From NCBI RefSeq assembly GCF_000300195.1, contig NZ_AMQH01000012.1:310001-374000 (forward strand): a DNA stretch of 64,000 nt, in the 5' to 3' direction. Shown here piece after piece: positions 9,006-18,228 of the stretch. A program made the position numbers and the translations under genes. Position 1 is the first letter of the stretch; each line of letters opens with the position of its first letter. The notes under the pieces are model-generated. The model had not been told where the DNA came from. It was given only the letters and a program-made list of their open reading frames with translations, and made no database searches. The DNA comes from Clostridium tunisiense TJ. GTDB lineage: Bacteria > Bacillota > Clostridia > Clostridiales > Clostridiaceae.

Positions 9006-10775
9006 ATGTCAAAACTAAAAATTGAACCTATGAAACAACCAGATAAAATTTTAAACTATTGGAAGAAAGAGAAGTTTGTGACTACCTGCATAATATTATT
9101 TGGAATAGCTAGCAATACTTCAATGATTCTAGGTCCTATATATCAAGGTAAACTTATAGATTCTATTGCAGAGGGTAATAGCTTGTCATCAGTAGTATTG
9201 CTTGCTACTTTGTATGCTGCACTCATTGGAATTACTCAGCTATTTCGTTATTTTAAGCGTTTTTATATAAGACGTTTTGCAAACAGCACAAGTTCAACTA
9301 TGAGGTTTATGATATACAATAATATAATGAGCAAAAGTACTTCAGAGCTTGATGATGAAAACACTGGTAACCTTATGACAAGAGTAATTTCTGATGTAGA
9401 TTTATGTGTTGAAGGAATGCGAAAGTTTACCACTGAAGTTTTCGATACTGGTGTGCTTATGATATCCTACCTTGTATCAATGCTTTTTTATGATGTGAAA
9501 ATAACTATACTTTCTATTATTTTTGTTCCAGTTGCTATGGGAATTGCTGAAAAATTAAAAAGTGTTATTTACAAGTACTCTAGGGAATATCGAAAGAAAA
9601 GCAGCGACATTGCAGATGTTACTTATGATATAATTGAAAATTCCATGCTTTATCGTGTAACTGGTATGGAAGTTAAAAATAGGGCTCGGTATAATGAGGA
9701 GCTGGAGGATTTACAGAACAAAGCTATAAAGGCCAGTATATTGGAAAACTCTATGCAACCCATTTATAACGTTATAGCAATGGTTGGAATAATTATGGTT
9801 ATTTACCTTGGAGGTACAAAGGTTATTAGAGGAGGCTGGACTGTAGGAAGGTTTTCTACTTATATTGCCATGTTTACAGCTATGGCTACTAAGGCAAGTA
9901 AAGCAGCAAAGCTCTTTAACTCTGTTCAAAAGTCTCAGATTTCCTGGAAGCGTATTAAACCATATCTTTCAGACTACAAAACTAAGGATAGTTCTTCTAG
10001 TGTAGATAATAGGAATACCATGTTATCAGTGGAGGGCCTTAGTTTTTCTTATGGTGAAGGCCGTGAAAATATAATTGACAATATAAGCTTTGAAGCTAAG
10101 AAGGGTGAAATTATAGGTATAACTGGGTCAATTGCTTCAGGTAAATCAACACTTGGATTATCCTTGTTAGGATTATATCCCTATTTAGGAAGTATTAAAG
10201 TAGATGGCAAAGAGCTTAAGGATTACTGCCAGTATGAGCGAAGCCAAATGATTTCTTATTTAGGGCATAAGCCACAGCTACTTTCTGATACAATATACAA
10301 CAATATAACCATGGGCAGTAGGAAAGAAATCACACCTGTTTTAAAGGATGTTTGCTTTGATACAGATTTAGATGCAATGTCAAAGGGGCAAGATACTTTG
10401 GTTGGAAACAGTGGAATAAAATTAAGCGGGGGTCAGCAGGCAAGAATAGCTCTTGCTAGAGCACTTATTAATAAGAATAAAATTATAATATTAGACGATC
10501 CTTTTTCAGCAGTTGACATGAAGACAGAAGAAAGAATTATTGAAAACTTAAGGAACAATTATAAAGACAGTTTGATTATTTTAATTTCCCACCGTTTAGC
10601 TATATTCAACAGGATAAATAAAATAATCTTATTGAAAAATGACACAACAGCTGATATGGGTACACATGAAGAGCTCATGAAAAAATCTGATGTTTATGCC
10701 ACAATATATAATTTGCAATGCACAGAGGGGGGAGACTATGACGAGCAATACTTTGATAAAGCAGTCAATGAGTAA
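9006..10775 (+). CDS. ABC exporter subunit 1 (permease-ATPase, degenerate site)
   Basis: 589-residue half-transporter with six N-terminal membrane helices (about residues 25-310) and a C-terminal ATPase domain. Seen: Walker A GSIASGKST, signature LSGGQQ, Walker B IIILDDPFSAVD and the H-loop His in ISHRLAI. After Walker B the usual catalytic Glu is Asp, typical of the degenerate half of heterodimeric exporters such as BmrC/BmrD. Start is the ATG at 9006 behind AAGGGGGGGA. It overlaps the next gene by 38 bases, so the two are co-translated. Probably exports a drug, lipid or peptide. Confidence 0.93.
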   Translation: MSKLKIEPMKQPDKILNYWKKEKFVTTCIILFGIASNTSMILGPIYQGKLIDSIAEGNSLSSVVLLATLYAALIGITQLFRYFKRFYIRRFANSTSSTMRFMIYNNIMSKSTSELDDENTGNLMTRVISDVDLCVEGMRKFTTEVFDTGVLMISYLVSMLFYDVKITILSIIFVPVAMGIAEKLKSVIYKYSREYRKKSSDIADVTYDIIENSMLYRVTGMEVKNRARYNEELEDLQNKAIKASILENSMQPIYNVIAMVGIIMVIYLGGTKVIRGGWTVGRFSTYIAMFTAMATKASKAAKLFNSVQKSQISWKRIKPYLSDYKTKDSSSSVDNRNTMLSVEGLSFSYGEGRENIIDNISFEAKKGEIIGITGSIASGKSTLGLSLLGLYPYLGSIKVDGKELKDYCQYERSQMISYLGHKPQLLSDTIYNNITMGSRKEITPVLKDVCFDTDLDAMSKGQDTLVGNSGIKLSGGQQARIALARALINKNKIIILDDPFSAVDMKTEERIIENLRNNYKDSLIILISHRLAIFNRINKIILLKNDTTADMGTHEELMKKSDVYATIYNLQCTEGGDYDEQYFDKAVNE

Positions 10776-12486
10776 AGTGATTAAAAATAATATGAAGCTA
10801 AGTGTATTATTATTAGTTGCCATTTGTGGAGTTGTAGTTACAACTTTAGTTCCGCCACAGATTTTAAAATATATAGTAGACAACAACCTTGTGCCCAAAA
10901 ATAACGATAAATTACTTGTATTAGCTACTTCTTATATTGTAGTAATACTCTTTATAGGAATATTTGATTTCGTAAAGGAGGCTATTCTTACAATAATGGG
11001 ACAAAAAATAACTAAAGAGATAAAAATAGAAATGATGGAAAAGCTTGAAAGGATAAATGCAATGTTCTTTTCCTCAAACAGCTCAGGAGCAGTGGTTTCA
11101 AGATTTACAAATGATGTTGATGCAATTAGTTCACTGTTTACTAGCGGTATAGTTGGAATGATGGTTGACTGCTTTAAGCTTATAGGTATTGTAATTTCAA
11201 TTTGGATGTTCAGTAGTAGGATTGGATTTATAACCTTATTACTTCTCCCAGCTATTTATGGTATTACACGGCTTTTTCAAAAGAGGATGCTTAAAGCACA
11301 GATAGAGAATCGGATACTTATAGGTAAGGTAAATAATCATATATCAGAAAGTTTAAAAAATATACAAATGATTAAATCCTACAGCAAAGAAAAGTATATG
11401 GAAGAGAACTATAAGACACATTTACTTGATAATTATAAAACTGTAGATAAGGTTAACTTTTATGATTCAGTTTACTCACCTTTGATTCAGTTTATTCGTG
11501 CTGTTGTTATAGCTTTCATTGTAGTGTTATCTTCTAGGCAGCTAAATCTTTTGGGCATATCTCTTGGTATGGTTGCAGCAACAATAGAATTAATATCTAG
11601 TCTCTTTGCACCAATTGAAAACCTTGGTATGGAACTTCAGAATATTCAGCAGGCCATATCAGGTATTAAAAGAGTAAATGATTTTTATAGTGAACCCGAA
11701 GATGTGATTAAGAAAGATAAACTGAAGGCAGAAGATATTATTCAAAATCGTGAAGAGGTGAGATTATCCTTTAATCATATTTCCTTTCAATATGAAGAAG
11801 GCACTAATATTCTTCAAGACATTAACCTTAGCTTAAAACTAAATGAAAAGGTTACTTTTGTAGGAAGGACAGGAGTGGGTAAAACCACATTATTTAAGCT
11901 TATAATGGGACTATTAAGGCCAACAAAGGGCAGTATTACTATAAATGAAATAGATGTTTATGAGATACCAAATTCAGAAAAACGGAAGCTTTTTGGGTAT
12001 GTTGATCAAAGCTTTCATATAATTAAGGGTACCGTGGCAGAGCAGATAAGCTTACAGGATGAAAGTATTTCAAGGGAGCAAATAGAAAAAGCTCTAGATT
12101 TTGTAGGACTTAAAGAATATGTAGAATCACTTGAAAAGGGCATGGATACTAAAGTAGTCAATGATACACTTTTTTCACAGGGACAAAAGCAACTTTTAGC
12201 TATAGCCAGAGCTATTGTAACAAATCCACCTATTCTTTTATTAGATGAGATTACAGCAAACCTTGATTCAATTACTGAAGAAAGAATAGTATACGTACTT
12301 GATAAAGCAAGTGAGGCTCATACCATACTGTCTATCTCTCATCGTTTGTCATCAATGATTGCTAGTGATACTGTTGTTATATTAGAACATGGCAGAGTTA
12401 AAAATGCGGGCTCTCCTGAAGTACTTCTTGAAAGTGATGATTGGTACCGCAGTCATATTGCACTTGAGAAACTAACATGGAGTTAA
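10738..12486 (+). CDS. ABC exporter subunit 2 (permease-ATPase, canonical site)
   Basis: 582-residue partner of the upstream gene: six membrane helices, then an ATPase domain with Walker A GRTGVGKTT, signature FSQGQKQ, Walker B ILLLDEITANLD with the catalytic Glu, and H-loop ISHRL. The signature starts FSQ rather than LSG, a deviation often seen in one subunit of heterodimers. The ATG at 10738 has GAGGGGGGA upstream, inside the end of subunit 1. No terminator hairpin is obvious directly after it. Confidence 0.93.
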   Translation: MTSNTLIKQSMSKVIKNNMKLSVLLLVAICGVVVTTLVPPQILKYIVDNNLVPKNNDKLLVLATSYIVVILFIGIFDFVKEAILTIMGQKITKEIKIEMMEKLERINAMFFSSNSSGAVVSRFTNDVDAISSLFTSGIVGMMVDCFKLIGIVISIWMFSSRIGFITLLLLPAIYGITRLFQKRMLKAQIENRILIGKVNNHISESLKNIQMIKSYSKEKYMEENYKTHLLDNYKTVDKVNFYDSVYSPLIQFIRAVVIAFIVVLSSRQLNLLGISLGMVAATIELISSLFAPIENLGMELQNIQQAISGIKRVNDFYSEPEDVIKKDKLKAEDIIQNREEVRLSFNHISFQYEEGTNILQDINLSLKLNEKVTFVGRTGVGKTTLFKLIMGLLRPTKGSITINEIDVYEIPNSEKRKLFGYVDQSFHIIKGTVAEQISLQDESISREQIEKALDFVGLKEYVESLEKGMDTKVVNDTLFSQGQKQLLAIARAIVTNPPILLLDEITANLDSITEERIVYVLDKASEAHTILSISHRLSSMIASDTVVILEHGRVKNAGSPEVLLESDDWYRSHIALEKLTWS

Positions 12487-12524
12487 TTGATAAGTATCCA
12501 CAAACCCTTGAAGAAAAATAATAT

Positions 12525-12700
12525 TAGAATAGGTATCTTAATTATTTGACAGTAATAATAAACACAGAGTTTGTAGTGGAGAACTTACTAAGTCTTGATG
12601 AAGCAGTGGGGTCAAGGGTCTATGAGATGTGTAAGGACTATGTGGTGAAGATAGAGAGGGGAAGGGAGGGTAACCTTTGATTTAGGTGATTGAGGGGAGA
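12525..12700 (+). pseudogene. Truncated copy of the 20777-21322 gene
   Basis: From ATAGGTATCTTAATTATTTG onward this stretch matches the 5' part of the gene at about 20810-20960 (shared: AATAAACACAGA, TGTGGTGGAGAACTTA-like sequence, GTGGGGTCAAGGGT). It then decays, with stops. No start codon or ribosome binding site. A dead paralogous fragment. Confidence 0.7.
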
Positions 12701-12704
12701 TGGA

Positions 12705-12836
12705 GATAACATTGCTATTAAAGATGCTTTTGGTATTTGGCCAGCCGCTATGTTATTTTTATTCGTAGTTTTCTTAATTGGGGTTATAGTTACAGTTAGG
12801 AGAGTATATTATAGAGGAATATTAAATAGAAATTGA
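12705..12836 (+). pseudogene. C-terminal fragment of a membrane protein
   Basis: A 43-codon open frame without a start reads as one hydrophobic helix (FGIWPAAMLFLFVVFLIGVI) with a basic tail. It looks like the last membrane segment of a larger protein. Family not recognised. The rest of the gap up to 13168 holds the inverted repeat AAGGGGTGTT / AATACCCCTT (about 12904-12961), a possible terminator, and nothing else clear. Confidence 0.4.
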
Positions 12837-13168
12837 TAGATTTAGATATAAAGTGGTAAATAAAATAAATTTCATTAATGAGGTTTAGCTAACTATGATT
12901 CAAAAGGGGTGTTAAGGGGGACTAACTCACAAATCTACCGCTCCACCTAAAAATACCCCTTCAACAAGATTAATAAAATTGCGTATTAGTATGATTAAAT
13001 GAATTCCGCGAGAAATTAGGGAGGTAATATAATCAGATATGAATATTAAGAAGCTTACATTATTTTAATCCCAGAAGTTAACTCTCGTCTTTTTATTACA
13101 GTTGATCCAATGAAGAAATTAATATGATAACATTGAGTCTAGAATTTACACATAAGGATATAGAATCA

Positions 13169-13197
13169 TTGACATTATCACTAATTAGTGATATATT
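13169..13197 (+). promoter_or_regulatory. marR promoter with palindromic operator
   Basis: TTGACA (13169-13174), 17-base spacer, TATATT (13192-13197). The perfect 18-base palindrome TATCACTAATTAGTGATA (13176-13193) fills the spacer. Very likely an autoregulatory MarR operator. A related palindrome precedes the DsbA-like gene. Confidence 0.85.
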
Positions 13198-13203
13198 TAA
13201 TGT

Positions 13204-13653
13204 ATGAGAAAGAATAAAAAAATATCCTATGGTGATTCAAACGATTTGAATTTAAAGTTTTTTATAACCATGAGCAGATCTACTCAAGCTGTTCATAAAA
13301 GGGCAGCAAATTTATTTAGCAAAGGAGGCTTAACTACTGCGCAATTTGCAGTACTTGAAACTCTATATCACAAAGGTGATTTGACAATAAATGAATTAAT
13401 CAAAAGTATTCTAACTACTAGTGGAAACATAACTGTTGTTATCAATAATCTTGAAAAAGAGGAGTTAATAGAAAGATATCCTAATCCAGAGGATAAAAGA
13501 TCTTTCCTCATTTCTATTACTGAAAAAGGTAGTAAAAAAGTAGAGGAAATTTTTCCAGAACACCTTAAGGATCTAGAATATTGTTTTGAGGATTTATCAG
13601 CTGAGGAAAAACAATTACTCATAAGTGTATTTAAAAAAATAGGTACTAAATAG
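13204..13653 (+). CDS. MarR-family transcriptional regulator
   Basis: 149 residues. Winged-helix domain: LTTAQFAVLETLY, LTINELIKSILTTSGNITVVINNLEKEELI, and the wing Asp-Arg motif in PEDKRSFLISIT. It resembles regulators of quinone or thiol stress genes (MhqR/YusO-like). The ATG lies only about seven bases after the -10 box, with no ribosome binding site, so the mRNA may be leaderless; later Met codons would cut into the fold. The stop lies in a GGTACTA/TAGTACC hairpin followed by T-rich sequence. No Cys, so not a thiol-switch OhrR type. Confidence 0.9.
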   Translation: MRKNKKISYGDSNDLNLKFFITMSRSTQAVHKRAANLFSKGGLTTAQFAVLETLYHKGDLTINELIKSILTTSGNITVVINNLEKEELIERYPNPEDKRSFLISITEKGSKKVEEIFPEHLKDLEYCFEDLSAEEKQLLISVFKKIGTK

Positions 13654-13667
13654 TACCTTTACTTTTA

Positions 13668-13697
13668 ATGAATTATTACTAATTAGTGATAATTCAT
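13668..13697 (+). promoter_or_regulatory. Second MarR operator, upstream of the DsbA-like gene
   Basis: Near-perfect 30-base palindrome centred on ACTAATTAGT, sharing the core of the operator at 13176-13193. It lies about 80 bases before the DsbA-like start, and places that gene, and perhaps the dioxygenase after it, under the MarR protein. Confidence 0.8.
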
Positions 13698-13776
13698 ATG
13701 TGAGGTAAGTATTTGGATATTAGTAATAGGGCATAATGATACAGTTATTGCCCCAGTAAAAAGGAGAGAATGACTT

Positions 13777-14682
13777 ATGGAAAATAAAAAAGTTGAAATT
13801 ATAGAATTTACAGATCCAGCCTGTACTTGGTGCTGGGGCAGTGAACCTGTTTTAAGAAAGCTTGAAGCTCTATATGAAGGAGACTTAGAAGTTAACTTTA
13901 TTATGGGAGGTTTAGTTGAAGATATAAGAAACTTTAGTGATGATTGGAATGGCATAGGCGGAGATCTATCAGAAGTAAATGAGCAAATTTCTGGTCACTG
14001 GCTGGAGGCTTCTAAAAGACACGGAATGCCTGTTGAAGTAAATGGCTTTAAGCTATTTACTGAAGAGACTCCTTCAACCTACCCAATGAATATAGCATTT
14101 AAAGCAGCACAATTTCAAAATAATGATTTAGCAAAGATGTTATTAAGGAGAATGCGTGAAGCAGTAGCAGCTGAAGCTATAAATGCTAATAAGACAGAGG
14201 TGCTAATAGAACTAGCAGCTGAATGTGGACTAGATATTGCAAGGTTTATAGTAAATTTGAATGATGGAACAGCAGAAACAGCTTTTAGAGAAGATTTAGA
14301 AGTAACTAGATCCAATAGAGTGCACGGGTTCCCGTCCTATGCAGTAAAGATAAACAACGAGAAAGCATTAATCCTAAGAGGGTTTCAATCCTTTGAGACT
14401 TTCAAAGCAGTTATAGATCAGCTTACTAATAATGAATTAATACCTAAAACTATTGAAAAAACTGAAGAAAACATAATAAGTTTTATAAACAAGTTTCAAA
14501 GTGTTGCTCCAGCTGAAATTGCAGCAACTTTTAACCTTTCTAAAGCTGAGGTTGATGAAATTGTGGAAAGCTTAATGAATCAAAATTTAATTAAAGCTTC
14601 TAAGGTGGGCAATGGATACTTTATTACAGCTAACAGTAATACTTTAGCTTGTGATCCAGATAGCAGAGTATGTCATATTTAA
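13777..14682 (+). CDS. DsbA-family thioredoxin-like protein with C-terminal helical extension
   Basis: 301 residues. FTDPACTWCWGSEPVLRKLE gives the CxxC active site (CTWC) near residue 15. The helical insertion of DsbA/FrnE oxidoreductases follows, with a cis-Pro loop candidate in VHGFPSYAV. The last about 70 residues look like a small winged-helix segment (VAPAEIAATFNLSKAEVDEI) and end with two Cys (ACDPDSRVC). No signal peptide, so it is cytoplasmic. AAGGAG is upstream. Likely part of a MarR-controlled oxidative or electrophile response. Confidence 0.85.
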   Translation: MENKKVEIIEFTDPACTWCWGSEPVLRKLEALYEGDLEVNFIMGGLVEDIRNFSDDWNGIGGDLSEVNEQISGHWLEASKRHGMPVEVNGFKLFTEETPSTYPMNIAFKAAQFQNNDLAKMLLRRMREAVAAEAINANKTEVLIELAAECGLDIARFIVNLNDGTAETAFREDLEVTRSNRVHGFPSYAVKINNEKALILRGFQSFETFKAVIDQLTNNELIPKTIEKTEENIISFINKFQSVAPAEIAATFNLSKAEVDEIVESLMNQNLIKASKVGNGYFITANSNTLACDPDSRVCHI

Positions 14683-14851
14683 GACATAATAGTGAAGGGA
14701 AGGTTAACAATAATTAATCACTTCCTGCACTGATATGCTGCACTACATGAGGATCATATATATATATAATTCTATCCAATGTATATTGAGTATAAAGTAT
14801 CAATGTATATAGACTGTTTGTTAATAATTTAATATAAAAGGATGTGAAGTA

Positions 14852-15616
14852 ATGATTTCTCCAATATTTATATGTCACGGTGGACCAACACTTGTAGTAG
14901 AAAATAATGAATATACTGCTTATCTCAAGGATCTTGGTAAAAAGCTAACCCCTAAAGCGGTAGTTATATTTACTGCACATTGGGAAACTGAAGTTACTGA
15001 AATTTCATCCATAGAAGGCACCTATGATATGATATATGACTTTTCGGGCTTTCCAAAAGAACTATATTCGATAAAATATCCAGCTAAAGGATCTAAAGAA
15101 GTAGCTTTTCAGCTGCAATCTATGCTTAGGAATAAAGGGATTGAAAGTAGGCTGGATGAAAGCAGAGGTATGGATCACGGTGCTTGGGATGTCCTTTACT
15201 TAATGTTTCCAAATGCAGATATTCCTGTTGTCCAAATATCCCTTAATCCACAGCTGCCAATGGAAAAGCAATATGAAATAGGCAGAGCGATAATGGAGCT
15301 TGGGAAGGAAGATATTTTGATAGTAGGAAGTGGTTCCACTGTCCACAATCTTGCAACTATTGACTGGAATTCAGAAAAAGCAGAAGAATGGGCACAAGAG
15401 TTTGACCGCTGGCTAATAGAAAAGGTAGAGGGGAATGATATTGAAGGGCTGTTTAATTATAGACAGTTAGCACCCTTCGCAAAACGAGCCGTGCCTACGG
15501 AGGAGCATATAGTTCCTTTGTTTATTGCTATGGGAAGCGGTAATAGTGATAAGCCAAAGCTATTGCATCAAAGCTATGCATATGGAACTTTAAGCTATAT
15601 ATGCTTTGAGTTTTAA
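14852..15616 (+). CDS. DODA-type extradiol dioxygenase (LigB superfamily)
   Basis: 254 residues. Seen metal-site motifs: CHGGPTL at the N-terminus, FTAHWE, GMDHGAWD, and GSTVHNL, the conserved His pattern of YgiD/DODA-type ring-cleaving enzymes that bind one divalent metal. In B. subtilis, MhqR-type MarR proteins control related dioxygenase genes for quinone detoxification, which fits the neighbourhood here. AAAGGATGTGAAG lies before the ATG. The 170-base gap after the DsbA-like gene leaves open whether they share a transcript. Confidence 0.88.
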   Translation: MISPIFICHGGPTLVVENNEYTAYLKDLGKKLTPKAVVIFTAHWETEVTEISSIEGTYDMIYDFSGFPKELYSIKYPAKGSKEVAFQLQSMLRNKGIESRLDESRGMDHGAWDVLYLMFPNADIPVVQISLNPQLPMEKQYEIGRAIMELGKEDILIVGSGSTVHNLATIDWNSEKAEEWAQEFDRWLIEKVEGNDIEGLFNYRQLAPFAKRAVPTEEHIVPLFIAMGSGNSDKPKLLHQSYAYGTLSYICFEF

Positions 15617-15659
15617 AATTATAAGCCTTCAATAGGTATTGAATAAAATTATAAATCTA

Positions 15660-15873
15660 TAGAAGGTCACGGCCCCCTAGCAATTGGGGCGTACATCTTT
15701 ACGCAAAATCAATAATTAATGCGTATTAGTAGGATTTTTCTATCTAAACACAGGTTGATACAGTGGTTAGGCTAGAGAAGAATTAAGCCTATATAAAAGT
15801 AGCTAGATAGTTTAAGGTTAGAACTAAAGTATGTTTTATTTCCCCTCAGACATTAGGTTTGAGGGGTTTTTTA
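15660..15873 (+). ncRNA. Candidate structured RNA ending in a terminator
   Basis: The 440-base gap has no gene but holds a run of hairpins: GCCCC/GGGGC (about 15672-15690), overlapping GCGTA/TACGC (about 15687-15703), then a strong terminator CCCCTCA / TGAGGGG followed by TTTTTT (15842-15873). This could be a leader RNA or small RNA upstream of the macro-domain gene. It matches no riboswitch class I can recognise. Confidence 0.35.
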
Positions 15874-16056
15874 GACATAATTGTGGTATAATTTTTTTTA
15901 GATAATTACGTTATAGAAAGATAATTCATGAAGTCATAATTACTTACTTTGAACTTATGGCTATATGTGAAGGATAGTACTTATATGGATAGAGCTTTAA
16001 TAGCTATTGGGTTTATTAACCATATAGGGTTGAATTAAGAACGTGGAGGTTTGACT

Positions 16057-17064
16057 ATGTCTCTTGAAATAATCCGTAATGATATAACAAAAGTTCACGC
16101 TGATGCAATAGTGAATCCAACAGATTTATCTTTGATTGGCGGGGGAGGGGTAGATGGAGCAATTCATAGAGCTGCAGGACCTGAACTGCTGGTTTAATAC
16201 AATGCACTTGCAGGCTGGAAGGTTGGGCAAGCTAAAATAACAAAAGGGTACAAGCTACCTGCAAAGTATGTAATACATACAGTTGGACCAGTTTGGCAAG
16301 ATGGTAAAAGGGATGAAGAAAAGCTATTGGCAGATTGCTATAAGAACTCACTTGCATTAGCTAAAAAATATAAATTAGAAAGTATTGCTTTTCCATTGAT
16401 ATCCTCGGGAACCTTTGGATATCCAAAGGATAAAGCCTTAAAGATAGCAATTTCTACAATCGGAGATTTTCTATTAAATAATGATATGACAGTTTTTCTT
16501 GTTGTCTATGATAAGGCAGCCTTTACCCTATCTGAGAGGTTGTTTTCATCCATTAAACAATATATTGACGATAAGTACATAGAAGAATATCAGGTAGCTT
16601 ATAGCAATAGATTTGATGAAAGATATGTGGAAAGAGAATGTTATGTAGAAGAATCCATGCTTTCACCTATGGAAGTTCCCTTAAAAAAGCGCAATCGAAG
16701 TCTTATTGATATAGTAAAGAATATGGATGAAAGCTTTTCACAAATGCTGCTCCGATTGATTGATGAAAAAGGCATGACGGATTCTGAAACTTATAAAAAA
16801 GCAAATATAGATAGAAAGCTTTTTTCTAAAATACGAAATGACATAAATTATAAACCTAGTAAGCCTACTGCTATTGCTTTTGCCATTGCACTGAGATTAA
16901 ATCTTGATGAAACAAAAGATTTATTACTTAAAGCTGGGTTTGCCCTTTCTCACAGTAACAAGTTTGATATTATCATTGAGTATTTTATTGAGGAGAACAA
17001 CTACAATATTTTTGAGATAAATGAGGCGTTATTTGCTTTTGACCAGAATCTATTAGGTGTTTAA
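16057..17064 (+). pseudogene. Macro-domain protein with HTH-like C-terminus, in-frame stop
   Basis: The first 46 codons from ATG 16057 (GGAGG upstream) read as the start of a macro domain (ADP-ribose binding/deacetylase), including VNPTD and [22 protein letters not shown] at 16195-16197 interrupts it. The same frame then continues normally (GWKVGQAKITKGYKLP, VIHTVGPVW, the PLISSGTFGYP loop) to 17064. The C-terminal 110 residues form a helical, XRE-like domain. A single nonsense change, so recently inactivated, unless the stop is read through. Partner of the VWA gene next to it. Confidence 0.85.
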
Positions 17065-17088
17065 TTAAATTGTAGCATAAATAAAATT

Positions 17089-17115
17089 GTCGCCCACAAG
17101 GCGACTTTTCTTTTT
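17089..17115 (+). terminator. Intrinsic terminator
   Basis: GTCGCC-CACAA-GGCGAC followed by TTTTCTTTTT, directly after the macro-domain gene. Confidence 0.9.
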
Positions 17116-17164
17116 ATAGAAAATGTTATTCTTTAATTACAATAAATGATTGGAGGATAACATT

Positions 17165-17818
17165 ATGAAAAAAGGTTTAACAGAATTAGTTTTTATTCTA
17201 GACAGAAGTGGCTCAATGAGTGGTCTTGAAAGGGATACTATAGGTGGATATAATGCCATGCTGGAGAAGCAGAAAAGTGAGCCGGGGGAGGTTTTAATAA
17301 CTACTGTACTCTTTGATGATAGATATGAATTGCTCCATGACCGAATTAATATTCGAGGTATAGAGCCTATAACCGATAAAGAGTATTTTGTAAGAGGTAG
17401 TACAGCACTATTGGATGCAGTAGGAAAAACCATAAATAAAATTGGAAACGTGCAAAAACATACAACTAAGGATGAAAGAGCTGAACAGGTTATGTTCGTC
17501 ATAACAACTGATGGCATGGAAAATGCCAGTAGGGAGTTTACCTATGAAAAAGTCCGTCAAATGATTGAGAATCAAAAAAGCAAATATGGATGGGAATTTA
17601 TTTTTCTTGGTGCAAATATTGATGCTATATCTACTGCCGAGCGTTTTGGAATCAGTAAAGACAGAGCCACAAATTACAATGCAGATAGCGAAGGAACCTT
17701 GCTTAATTATGAAGTAATCAGCGAAGCAGTAAGCAGTATCCGTGCTAGTAATACTATTTCGGAAAATTGGAAAGACCGAATTGAAGAGGACTTTATAAAA
17801 CGTGGAGGGAGGAAGTAA
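17165..17818 (+). CDS. VWA-domain protein (TerY-like)
   Basis: 217 residues, one von Willebrand A domain. The MIDAS motif DRSGSMSG is near residue 12, with the Thr-containing loop in VRGSTALLDAVG and the Asp in TTDGMEN. Cytoplasmic, with no signal peptide. The ATG at 17165 lies behind GGAGG. Proteins of this type are found with macro-domain and ADP-ribosylglycohydrolase genes, as here, suggesting a former ADP-ribose-related unit. Confidence 0.88.
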   Translation: MKKGLTELVFILDRSGSMSGLERDTIGGYNAMLEKQKSEPGEVLITTVLFDDRYELLHDRINIRGIEPITDKEYFVRGSTALLDAVGKTINKIGNVQKHTTKDERAEQVMFVITTDGMENASREFTYEKVRQMIENQKSKYGWEFIFLGANIDAISTAERFGISKDRATNYNADSEGTLLNYEVISEAVSSIRASNTISENWKDRIEEDFIKRGGRK

Positions 17819-18015
17819 CTGAACTTAGTGCGATAAGAAATGCAATTTCTTTTGGTGGAGACAGTGACACCCTTGCAGCAATAACAGGTAGCATAGCTGA
17901 GGCAGCTTATAATATTCCAGAAGAAATAAAGAGAAAAGTATTAGATATTCTTGATGAGCCTTTGATTAATACTATATCAGAATATAGGAAATATAATACT
18001 AAAATATCAACATAA
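17809..18015 (+). pseudogene. ADP-ribosylglycohydrolase C-terminal fragment
   Basis: The open frame overlapping the end of the VWA gene reads AIRNAISFGGDSDTLAAITG and then SIAEAAYNIP. This is the hallmark metal-binding GGDSDT segment of DraG/ARH enzymes, which remove ADP-ribose from proteins. Only the last about 68 of roughly 260-300 residues remain and there is no start. The VWA gene end is fused to it, so a deletion has removed most of the ARH gene. Confidence 0.8.
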
Positions 18016-18018
18016 AGA

Positions 18019-18159
18019 AGATTGGGGGCTAAAGTAATTGATAATATTGCAAAAGAAATAAAAGCTGAGTTTCCTGACCAAAAGGGGTTTTCATCTAGAA
18101 ATTTGAAGTATATAAGGAAATTTGCTATAGAGTATAAGAATCTGGAATTTGTGCAATAG
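18019..18159 (+). pseudogene. DUF1016 (YhcG-type) PD-(D/E)XK nuclease fragment
   Basis: The frame reads LGAKVIDNIAKEIKAEFPDQ, then GFSSRNLKYIRKFAIEY and EFVQ, matching the N-terminal helical domain of YhcG/DUF1016 nucleases. It stops at TAG 18157. The nuclease domain is missing. It follows four bases after the ARH fragment, another deletion scar. Confidence 0.75.
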
Positions 18160-18190
18160 GTTGTTGCACAAATTCCATTAAACTTTTAGT
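18144..18190 (+). terminator. Intrinsic terminator
   Basis: GGAATTTGTGCAA / TTGCACAAATTCC (18144-18156, 18164-18176), then ATTAAACTTTT. Confidence 0.75.
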
Positions 18191-18228
18191 ATAATATATA
18201 AAATAAGAGTGAGAAAGGAAGAGTGTAT

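Noticed and set aside
9711-9929. - strand open frame inside the ABC exporter gene
   Set aside because: Lies entirely inside a well-supported gene; composition and lack of a ribosome binding site speak against it.
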